Below are positions 25,456 to 32,029 of a DNA stretch of 34,109 nucleotides, in pieces. Each line of letters opens with the position of its first letter. The first letter of the stretch is position 1. The DNA comes from Rhodospirillaceae bacterium (GTDB lineage: Bacteria > Pseudomonadota > Alphaproteobacteria > Dongiales > Dongiaceae). A program made the position numbers and the translations under genes. The notes under the pieces were generated by a model, which was not told the origin of the DNA, ran no database searches, and saw only the letters and a program-made list of their open reading frames with translations. The stretch is from assembly GCA_016794165.1 (NCBI GenBank), contig JAEUKV010000314.1, positions 1-34,109 on the forward strand, given 5' to 3'.

Positions 25456-25518
25456 TTGAAATCAGGCAAATGTTACATTCAGTAACAATTTGTCATTTAA
25501 CCTCAGGCACAAAATTTA
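25456..25518 (+). promoter_or_regulatory. AT-rich promoter/operator region upstream of acp-spt
   Basis: The 185-bp gap between cerR and acp is strikingly AT-rich for this genome. It holds a perfect inverted repeat, TGTTAC-ATTCA-GTAACA, at 25471-25487, extended on both sides by near-matching CAAA and ATTTG. A possible -35 TTGTCA lies at 25490-25495 with AATTTA 17 bases on at 25513-25518. The repeat is of the size bound by dimeric regulators such as TetR or GntR proteins. It implies that acp-spt can be controlled separately from the two upstream genes. Confidence 0.5.
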
Positions 25519-25617
25519 CGACAACTTGCCATGGCACCCGCGGCGCGAGTCGTGCTGTGCCTAAGGGGTTATCCGAATTAACAGATTCGCATTCAGAACA
25601 AGAATTGGTTTGGCATC

Positions 25618-25896
25618 GTGACGGCGCAGGCAGCCCAGCAAAATACCACTCTCGCATTCGATCACGTGGTGGCCGAAATTGCCGTCGCGCTGCAGCCGTT
25701 CAAGAAGGGGGAGGTCGCGATCACCGCGACCACGGACATCGCGCAGGATCTCAACATGGATTCCCTTGCCGTGATGGATCTGTTGATGGAGCTCGAGGAC
25801 AAGTTCGACGTCTCGATCCCGCTCAACATGGTGCCGGAAATTGCCACGGTGGGGCAGCTTGCCCAGACCGTCATTGAGTCGAAGAGGGGGGCGTAA
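25618..25896 (+). CDS. Acyl carrier protein dedicated to sphingolipid synthesis
   Basis: A 92-residue acyl carrier protein. The phosphopantetheine attachment site is Ser49 in DLNMDSLAVMDLL, and the acidic helix LMELEDKFDVSIPLN that docks partner enzymes follows directly. It should carry the acyl chain as a thioester to serine palmitoyltransferase, replacing acyl-CoA, as shown for the Caulobacter and Sphingomonas-type systems with an ACP gene next to spt. Start is GTG at 25618, with a weak ribosome binding site. The stop TAA is one base before the spt ATG, so translation of the two is very likely coupled; the SPT ribosome binding site (GAGGGGGG) lies inside this gene's 3' end. Confidence 0.93.
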   Translation: MTAQAAQQNTTLAFDHVVAEIAVALQPFKKGEVAITATTDIAQDLNMDSLAVMDLLMELEDKFDVSIPLNMVPEIATVGQLAQTVIESKRGA

Positions 25897-25897
25897 C

Positions 25898-27118
25898 ATG
25901 GGTCTGATGGACCGTTTCAAGGCGCAGCGCGAGTTGCATGCCGCCGTGAAGACCTGCGGGGCCGATCCGTTCGGCGTGAAGATGGACCAGATTCTCTCCG
26001 CCACCGAGGCGTTGATCGAGGGTCGTCCGACCATCCTGTGCGGTTCCAACAATTATCTCGGCTTCACCTTCGACGCCGATTGCATCGAAGCCGCAAAGCA
26101 GACGCTGGACGAATGCGGCACCGGCACCACCGGTTCGCGCATCGCCAATGGCTCCTATCACGATCACAAGGCGCTGGAGCAGGATCTCGCCGATTTCTAC
26201 GGCAAGCAGCACTGCATGGTGTTCACCACCGGCTACCAGGCCAATCTCGGCGCCATTTCGACCCTCGCCGGGCCCAACGATTTCCTGATCATCGACGCCG
26301 ACAGCCACGCCAGCATCTACGATGCCTGCAAGTTGGGCTCGGCCACCGTGATCCGCTTCAAGCACAATGATCCGGCCGATCTCGACCGCCGCCTCGGCCG
26401 TCTCGCGAACGAGCCGGGCAACAAGATCGTCGTGGTCGAGGGCATCTACTCGATGCTGGGCGACCATGCGCCGCTGAAGGAATTCGTTGCCGTCAGCAAG
26501 AAGCACAACGCCTACATCCTGGTCGACGAAGCGCATTCGATGGGCGTCATGGGCGCCACCGGCCAGGGCGTCGTGGAGCACGACGGCGTGCTCGATCAGG
26601 TCGATTTCATCACCGGCACCTTCTCCAAGAGCATGGGCGCCATCGGCGGCTTCCTGGTTTCGAACATGGAGGATTTCGACCTCCTCCGCGTCGCCTGCCG
26701 CCCCTACATGTTTACCGCCTCGTTGCCGCCTGCGACTGTCGCCTCGGTGCGGAAGTCGCTGGCAAAGCTGCGCGCCAATCCGGGCCTGATGGCCAAGCTG
26801 TGGGCCAATGTCGACACGCTCTATGACGGCGTGGAAGCTGCCGGTTTCTCGGTCGGGAAGCAAAAGGGCCCGGTGGTTGCGGTTCATATCAACGACCCGG
26901 CACTGGCCGCGCGCGCCTGGCATGCACTGTTGCAGAACGGCGTCTATGTGAATCTGGCCCTGCCGCCGGCAACGCCTTCCGGCACCGCCCTGCTCCGCTG
27001 TTCGGTATCGGCCGCGCATTCGACCGAACAGTTGCAGCATGTGGTCGCGATCCTCGCCAGGATCGGCCGCGAACTCGGCATCCTCGGCACGCCGGCCCAC
27101 GCCGTGGCGGCCGAATAA
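25898..27118 (+). CDS. spt: Serine palmitoyltransferase
   Basis: PLP enzyme of the alpha-oxoamine synthase family; condenses L-serine with an activated acyl chain to give the 3-keto long-chain base, the first committed step of sphingolipid synthesis. Length is 406 residues. Lys244 in GTFSKSMGAIGGF is the PLP lysine, Asp210 and His213 lie in VDEAHSMG, and His137 in DSHASIYD stacks on the cofactor. Spacing among these residues matches the soluble Sphingomonas enzyme almost exactly, and FSKSMGAIGG favours SPT over the related KBL and AONS enzymes. The reading frame is open upstream to 25841, inside acp, but ATG 25898 with its GAGGGGGG site is clearly the start. A strong terminator follows. Confidence 0.94.
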   Translation: MGLMDRFKAQRELHAAVKTCGADPFGVKMDQILSATEALIEGRPTILCGSNNYLGFTFDADCIEAAKQTLDECGTGTTGSRIANGSYHDHKALEQDLADFYGKQHCMVFTTGYQANLGAISTLAGPNDFLIIDADSHASIYDACKLGSATVIRFKHNDPADLDRRLGRLANEPGNKIVVVEGIYSMLGDHAPLKEFVAVSKKHNAYILVDEAHSMGVMGATGQGVVEHDGVLDQVDFITGTFSKSMGAIGGFLVSNMEDFDLLRVACRPYMFTASLPPATVASVRKSLAKLRANPGLMAKLWANVDTLYDGVEAAGFSVGKQKGPVVAVHINDPALAARAWHALLQNGVYVNLALPPATPSGTALLRCSVSAAHSTEQLQHVVAILARIGRELGILGTPAHAVAAE

Positions 27119-27154
27119 GTCCGGCCGACTGCCTCGCCGACAGACCTGTCCATC

Positions 27155-27187
27155 AGGGCCAGTGCCTGCGCACTGGCCCTAATTCTT
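27155..27187 (+). terminator. Intrinsic terminator after spt
   Basis: A perfect 11-bp stem, AGGGCCAGTGC paired with GCACTGGCCCT, closes a 4-base loop (27155-27180) and is followed by AATTCTT. It lies 36 bp after the spt stop and also separates spt from the convergent DinB-fold gene. Confidence 0.85.
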
Positions 27188-27195
27188 TGCGCGGC

Positions 27196-27768
27196 TCAGC
27201 CGGATCCAAAATCGCGCCAGAGCGCTTCCTCCTCCCAGCCAAGCTCCTCAAGTTCGGGCGCACGAAAGCGCGCATCGCCCGCCATGAAGTACTCGTCAAG
27301 CTGGGGCGGTTTCACCGTCGTCCCGGCAAGCATCGCATGTGCCTGGCCCCGATGGTGAATCTGGTGCTCGAAGAGGTGCAGCAAGGTCCGATCGACCCGG
27401 TCGACCTGAACATGAGTGCCACGATGCATGCGGACACCACCATTGAGGCCCTGCGCATCGAGATTCCGGCAGAGATCGATCAACCGTCGATCGACGGCAG
27501 CCTGCGCGGCCTTGAGATCGCTGCAGTTCGGAAAGGGAATCTCGTTCTGCCACGCCGCCGGCCCGAGCGTGCCACCCTCCAGCGCGTCCACATAGAACCA
27601 GTCGACCGTGAGATTGTGGTTGAGAGTCGCCTGGAGCGAGGGAAAGAAACTGGTCCGGTGTGCCGCGAATTCCTCGGCAGTCAGCTTGGCGCAGGCATTG
27701 AGCAGCCGCAGATTGGCCCAGGCATTGTTGCGCGCCATGGCAACGAAATAGTGCGTGGCATCGGTCAT
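27196..27768 (-). CDS. DinB-fold metal-binding protein
   Basis: A 190-residue four-helix-bundle protein of the DinB/YfiT family. Metal ligands are visible as His51 in LNHNL and the HQIHHRGQAH segment (His135, His139) near the third helix, the usual layout of the family. Members act in bacillithiol/mycothiol-type thiol transfer, as metal-dependent hydrolases, or have no known role. ATG at 27768 has GGAGGGG immediately upstream and is preferred to the longer open frame from 27909, which runs into the upstream gene. It begins 20 bp after the Tam41-like gene and is the last gene of the phospho-headgroup operon. Whether it acts on the lipid is unknown. Confidence 0.82.
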   Translation of the reverse strand: MTDATHYFVAMARNNAWANLRLLNACAKLTAEEFAAHRTSFFPSLQATLNHNLTVDWFYVDALEGGTLGPAAWQNEIPFPNCSDLKAAQAAVDRRLIDLCRNLDAQGLNGGVRMHRGTHVQVDRVDRTLLHLFEHQIHHRGQAHAMLAGTTVKPPQLDEYFMAGDARFRAPELEELGWEEEALWRDFGSG

Positions 27769-27788
27769 ACCCCCTCCCCCGCGGCGGC

Positions 27789-28700
27789 CTAGCGAAAGGC
27801 GCCGCGTCGATAGAGTTTCCAGGCGAGCCCCGGTGCCGCCAGCAAGGGGTGCCGGCGCTGCCAGTCGCTCACCGGCATGACGACGCCGGAATGCCGCCGC
27901 ACCTTCCACATAACGTAATCGACCGCGCCGTCGAAGGTGAAGGCCGCCTTCACCAGGCGCAGGTAGTTGAGGCTCTTGCCGATCCAGCGCCGCCGGCGCC
28001 AGACATTGCCGCGGGGCAGGCCGGTTGCGTTGATCTCAGGCCAGATCAGGCGCGCCAGTTGTTGATAGCGGACCCGGTCGGCATTCACGATGGCGATCGC
28101 CCGGTCGCCGGATTCCGAACGCAGCTCGGCGGCGTAGGTTTCGCGAAAGCCGCGTTCCCAGACGGCCAGCGCGTCAATCTCCCGCGGCGTGGTGCCGCCG
28201 CTCTCGCTCGGCCAGGCATGGAGCAGCATGGTCCGGCAGGCATTGGCGAGCGCGGCTGCCAGGGCCCTGCGGGTCGTCGTGTCGCGGGCCCAGATCAACC
28301 GGGCGGGCTGGCAGAATCGCGCCCAGATCGAGACATTACTGGCACGCGGCGAGCAGCCGGCGACGAACTGGTCCAGCGAGACGACGGCATATTTGGCGCG
28401 CAGTTGCCGCCCCTGCCAGGGCAGTTCCACATAAAACACATTAGGCGGCAGCAATCGGTTGGCCCAGGCCATCAGGCGGCTTTCATAGGCGGCCGCGTAG
28501 TCATCAACGATCACGTAGAAGTCGAGCAGCGAGTCCGCAAGTGCCTGGTCCCGCTGGCGCAGGCACGATCCATAAAACAGCACCGCCACCGCCGCTGCGC
28601 CATGCCGTTCGCGGCAATGCTGCGCCATCGCCTGTGCCGCCGGGCCGACGGCGGTCTCAAGCTCATTGGCGATCAATGTGGCGACTGCGTCGGCGGCCAT
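27789..28700 (-). CDS. Tam41-like nucleotidyltransferase, putative lipid cytidylyltransferase
   Basis: A 303-residue protein resembling mitochondrial Tam41/Mmp37, the CDP-diacylglycerol synthase with a nucleotidyltransferase fold. Features in order: LFYGSCLRQ (residues 41-49, the Gly-Ser of the fold), LLDFYVIVDDY (58-68, acidic metal-binding strand), LPPNVFYVEL (84-93), AKYAVVSLDQF (102-112, matching the KYGVVS segment of Tam41) and IWARFCQPARLIW (125-137, matching the W..xxGRLxKPV segment). No membrane segment is seen; Tam41 is peripheral. It lies between the lipid kinase and the DinB gene, 15 bp after the kinase stop. The likely reaction is CTP plus a lipid phosphate giving a CDP-lipid, with ceramide 1-phosphate the obvious candidate here. 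Family recognition is from memory of the Tam41 pattern. Confidence 0.68.
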   Translation of the reverse strand: MAADAVATLIANELETAVGPAAQAMAQHCRERHGAAAVAVLFYGSCLRQRDQALADSLLDFYVIVDDYAAAYESRLMAWANRLLPPNVFYVELPWQGRQLRAKYAVVSLDQFVAGCSPRASNVSIWARFCQPARLIWARDTTTRRALAAALANACRTMLLHAWPSESGGTTPREIDALAVWERGFRETYAAELRSESGDRAIAIVNADRVRYQQLARLIWPEINATGLPRGNVWRRRRWIGKSLNYLRLVKAAFTFDGAVDYVMWKVRRHSGVVMPVSDWQRRHPLLAAPGLAWKLYRRGAFR

Positions 28701-28715
28701 GTCCCATCCGTTCCG

Positions 28716-29678
28716 TCAGAACCGGTGGAATCTTACTACAGGTCCCGCGGTCACGACGATGCGCCCGTGCGCCGGCGCCTCGAATTTCTCGCCATCGATC
28801 ATCACCGGCGAATGCATCTCGAGTTCCAGCCGTTCCATCCGGCGGCTGAGATAGCCCGCTTGCGCCATCCAGGGACGCGGTCGGCCGCGCAGCACCGAGA
28901 TCGCGGCCCGGGCGAAGCGGCGCGGCGGCGAGTCGATGGTGGTCAGCTTCAGTCGCCCCGGTCCGGTGCCCCAGAACGGCGCCACCCCCGGCATCAGGGA
29001 TTCGAGGGTCGAGGCCAGGAACATGAAACAGTCCCGCCGCTCCGCCCGGCCGTCGATGGTGAGGCCGATTGTCTCGCCGCGAAAGCCGGAGCGCGGCCCG
29101 GGGCCGAACAGCATGATCTTCAGGATCGACCAGGCAATACCGAGCTTGGCGGCGAAGGTCTGCTTGGCACCCAGCGAATGAATGTCACGACGCACGATCT
29201 GGGTACCCTGGTAGAAGCCGACGCCACCGATCAAGAAGCCGCGCTCGATCGGCCGGCCATCGGCGAAGTCGACCGAGAGAACCGGTCGTTCGATCACTTC
29301 GCCGCTCTCCCCCGCTTCCGCGCGCAGCACCAGGCGCCGCAGGCCGGTCGCCGGCAGGCCCGGCTGGCCGACTTCATGGGCGATGACATTGGTCATGCCA
29401 GCGGAAAGGACACTCAGGCACGGCATGACAGCGAAAGGTCTATCGTTGATCAGTGCCGATACCGCGGCCAGCACCGTGCCATCGCCGCCGCTGATGACCA
29501 GATGCGTCACCTCGGCTGCCGCCATCACGCGCAGACAATCCGGCAGTTCGGTAATCTCGTCGAAGCTGCGGTGCATGACCTGCGGATGTGTCGCCAGCAG
29601 GGCGTGAATCTCGCGCATGGAGAGCTTGTTGCGCTTGCTGTGCGCATTGCTGATGACGCCGATGCGGACTGGATTCAT
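28716..29678 (-). CDS. Diacylglycerol-kinase-family lipid kinase, putative ceramide kinase (CpgB-like)
   Basis: A 320-residue kinase of the DAGK catalytic family. The nucleotide-binding GGDGT is at 64-68 in VISGGDGTV, followed by PCLSVLSAGMTNV, which corresponds to the GTGNDFAR-type loop of the family though degenerate, and near the C-terminus MIDGEKF (DGE motif). It should phosphorylate a lipid hydroxyl with ATP on the cytosolic membrane face. Beside spt and a CDP-alcohol phosphotransferase, the best guess is ceramide kinase: the Caulobacter ceramide kinase CpgB is of this family and lies beside spt. ATG at 29678 is 10 bp after the stop of the phosphotransferase gene. Diacylglycerol cannot be excluded as substrate. 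Confidence 0.8.
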   Translation of the reverse strand: MNPVRIGVISNAHSKRNKLSMREIHALLATHPQVMHRSFDEITELPDCLRVMAAAEVTHLVISGGDGTVLAAVSALINDRPFAVMPCLSVLSAGMTNVIAHEVGQPGLPATGLRRLVLRAEAGESGEVIERPVLSVDFADGRPIERGFLIGGVGFYQGTQIVRRDIHSLGAKQTFAAKLGIAWSILKIMLFGPGPRSGFRGETIGLTIDGRAERRDCFMFLASTLESLMPGVAPFWGTGPGRLKLTTIDSPPRRFARAAISVLRGRPRPWMAQAGYLSRRMERLELEMHSPVMIDGEKFEAPAHGRIVVTAGPVVRFHRF

Positions 29679-29688
29679 GCCAACGCCA

Positions 29689-30798
29689 TCATGCGTGCTC
29701 GGTCAACCAGGAAACCGGGTTGCGCCCCTGCGCCCGCCTGGCAAAGGCCTGGGCTATGCGCAGGCAATGGAACAGGAAGCTGAGGATGGTCCACCAGGCG
29801 ACAACCTCGAACCCGGTATCTGGCACCCCGAGCAATACGGCGATGCTGAGAATGATGAGATTGGGGTTTCGCCGTGCCGTGATCAGGCGGAACCAGGAAT
29901 CGAGTGGGCGCCAGATATGCATCTCGATGCCGAACTGCCAGATGAACAACCCCTCCTGACCGCGGCCGAGGATGTAGCCGGCGATGATGACCCAGAACAC
30001 CCACGGCTCCACTGCCGCCGCGCCGCCCAGCCCGACATACCACGCCCAGTACCAGAACGGCGGATGGATGAGATCGGTGCCGTGATCGAACACGTCGCCC
30101 CATTTGCTGGAGGTCAGCGTCACCCGCGCCAGCTTGCCGTCGACGGTATCGAGGAAACACATCGCCCAGGCGGCGATCAGGCCGAGGCCGAACGCCCCCA
30201 CGGCAAAGGCCCAGGTCGCCAGCAGCACGCAGATGAAACTGGCCAGCGTCACCATATTGGGCGAGATGCCGTGTCGGGCACAGAAGCGCGTAACGCCGAG
30301 CGCTGGCAGTGGCCAGACATACTTGGTCACCAGATCGGTGACGCCCTTGTAGGACTCCAGATACATGCGCCGCTCGATCTCGGCCGCCGGCAGGGAATCG
30401 AGCGCAAGGAGATAGGGAGCGCCCTTGCGGCGCAGTGCCTTGTCGTAACTTGAGGCCAGTCCCGCCGGATCGACACGGATGATGCCCGCGCCGTCCAGAG
30501 CGGCGTCCTCGCCCGAAATGGCCGCCTGCATCGCCGCCATTTGCGCCGGATCGGATGCGTGGCCGGCATAAGGCCGCCCGGCCACATCGGTCAGCAATCG
30601 ACCCGGCTGCGCCAGCAACGACTTCACCAGATTTTCGTGAAAAACCGCGTCGGCGCGAAAGATCAGGCCACCCTTTCCCGCAGCGCCGGCCCGCGTCAGG
30701 GCGCGCTCCAGTCGCTGGCGCGGCGTCAGCCCCCAGATACTGGTCGTCGACTCGTTCAGGAAAATCGGACCGGCCCAACTATCCGTTTGATCTGTCAT
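29689..30798 (-). CDS. CDP-alcohol phosphotransferase with nucleotidyltransferase-like N-terminus, putative sphingolipid headgroup enzyme
   Basis: A 369-residue membrane enzyme carrying the complete signature Asp217-x2-Asp220-Gly-x2-Ala224-Arg225-x8-Gly234-x3-Asp238-x3-Asp242 in FLDTVDGKLARVT and the following segment. Residues 1 to about 135 form a soluble domain (WGLTPRQRLERALTRAG, GLIFRADAVF) recalling the nucleotidyltransferase half of fused inositol-phosphate cytidylyltransferase/phosphotransferases, but without the GxGTR loop, so it is probably not catalytic. After it come several membrane helices. First gene of the minus-strand operon with kinase, Tam41-like and DinB genes; it should join a phospho-headgroup to a lipid through a CDP intermediate. 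It is a paralogue of 12721-14007. No good ribosome binding site precedes ATG 30798, and TAATAA just upstream could be a -10 giving a very short leader. Confidence 0.85.
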   Translation of the reverse strand: MTDQTDSWAGPIFLNESTTSIWGLTPRQRLERALTRAGAAGKGGLIFRADAVFHENLVKSLLAQPGRLLTDVAGRPYAGHASDPAQMAAMQAAISGEDAALDGAGIIRVDPAGLASSYDKALRRKGAPYLLALDSLPAAEIERRMYLESYKGVTDLVTKYVWPLPALGVTRFCARHGISPNMVTLASFICVLLATWAFAVGAFGLGLIAAWAMCFLDTVDGKLARVTLTSSKWGDVFDHGTDLIHPPFWYWAWYVGLGGAAAVEPWVFWVIIAGYILGRGQEGLFIWQFGIEMHIWRPLDSWFRLITARRNPNLIILSIAVLLGVPDTGFEVVAWWTILSFLFHCLRIAQAFARRAQGRNPVSWLTEHA

Positions 30799-30961
30799 GT
30801 GTTTTTATTATTGCCCGCGGGAAATCCTGGCCTTGTTAAACCCGAACGCCCCATGCCGTCCACCCAAATCAACGGCGACTCCGGCGGCGATCAGGGCCGG
30901 TTCATACTTGCTTGACCAATCGGATTGATCGGCCCAGAAAGGCCCGGCCGGAAAGGGCATC

Positions 30962-31966
30962 ATGTTCGAGAGGTTATCGTTGTCGACCAGCTTCACCCTG
31001 GCGCATTTCAGCGACCCACATCTGGGCCCCCTGCCGCCCGCAGGGTGGCGGAGTCTGGCTAACAAACGCCTGTCAGGTTTTCTGTCCTGGACCCGCAACC
31101 GCGTCAAGATCCACCGCTCGGACATCCTCGCCCTGCTGACCGAAGACCTCGCCCGCCAGCCGGTCGACCATGTGGCGATCACCGGCGATCTCGTGAACAT
31201 CTCCCTGCCCGGGGAGTTCAGTGCCGCGGCGGCCTGGCTGAGAACGATTGGCACGCCCGACCGGGTCACGGTAATACCCGGCAATCACGACGCCTATGTG
31301 AACGTCGCCTGGTCGCAGTCCCTGGCGCTCTGGGCCGATTACATGCGCGGTGCACGCACGCCGACCGGACCCGAAACGCTGCCCGGCAGCATGACCGACT
31401 TTCCCTTCATCCGCCGCCTGGGACCGATCGCCCTGGTGGGAACCTCGACCGCGCTGCCGATGCCGGTTTTCGTGGCCGCCGGCCGCCTCGGCCCGGCGCA
31501 ATGCGACCGGCTGCGCGCGCAGCTGAAGCAACTGGGAACCGAGGGACTGTTCCGGGTGGTGCTCATTCACCATCCCCCATTCGGCGGCGGCGCCTACAAA
31601 CGCAAGGCACTGCTTGACGCGTCGAAATTTCAGGCGGTCCTGGCCGAGGCCGGCGCGGAAATGGTCATCCACGGTCACACCCATGTGTCGGGCCTGGCAC
31701 GCGCCACGACACCTGCCGGCACCATCCCGGTCATCGGCGTACCTTCCGCCTCGGCGATCGCCGCCGGGCACAAGGACCCGGCGCGCTATCATCTCTATCG
31801 CATCGAAAGGACCGCCGATTCCTGGTCCCTCGACGTGGAAATCCGCGGCCTCAGCGCCGCCGCGGACGGCTTCGAGCGCCAAGGCAGTATGGCCCTGACG
31901 ATTCCCCTGCTATCATTGCCACCGCGAGCAACGCCGCCGGGGACGGCGACGGCGGCGGTCGCATAG
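30962..31966 (+). CDS. Calcineurin-like metallophosphoesterase
   Basis: A 334-residue dimetal phosphoesterase with all five family motifs: Asp18-x-His20 in SDPHL, Gly-Asp76 in ITGDLV, GNHD at 107-110, His203/His204 in LIHHPP and GHTH at 238-241. No signal peptide, so cytosolic. The family includes cAMP phosphodiesterase CpdA, the lipid A enzyme LpxH and other lipid pyrophosphatases; motifs alone do not separate these. GGAAAGG lies about nine bases upstream of ATG 30962. It is divergent from the sphingolipid headgroup operon and 63 bp upstream of lptF on the same strand, so a substrate among lipid A or sphingolipid phosphates is attractive but unproven. Confidence 0.88.
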   Translation: MFERLSLSTSFTLAHFSDPHLGPLPPAGWRSLANKRLSGFLSWTRNRVKIHRSDILALLTEDLARQPVDHVAITGDLVNISLPGEFSAAAAWLRTIGTPDRVTVIPGNHDAYVNVAWSQSLALWADYMRGARTPTGPETLPGSMTDFPFIRRLGPIALVGTSTALPMPVFVAAGRLGPAQCDRLRAQLKQLGTEGLFRVVLIHHPPFGGGAYKRKALLDASKFQAVLAEAGAEMVIHGHTHVSGLARATTPAGTIPVIGVPSASAIAAGHKDPARYHLYRIERTADSWSLDVEIRGLSAAADGFERQGSMALTIPLLSLPPRATPPGTATAAVA

Positions 31967-32029
31967 GTGATGAACAGGATTTTCAATGATGACCCGCGCC
32001 GTCGGACGGCTTGAGGCAATTGCCGTTCC

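Noticed and set aside
25490-25510. Possible Pho box (TTGTCAT repeat) upstream of acp-spt
   Set aside because: Only one half resembles the CTGTCAT consensus; the second half does not match.
27849-29783. A 644-codon plus-strand frame
   Set aside because: Shadow of the Tam41-like and kinase genes; no domain signature and it ignores their clear boundaries.
30917-30927. CAATCGGATTG palindrome upstream of the metallophosphoesterase
   Set aside because: Only 5-bp arms and no convincing -10 follows the nearby TTGACC, so neither operator nor promoter is supported.
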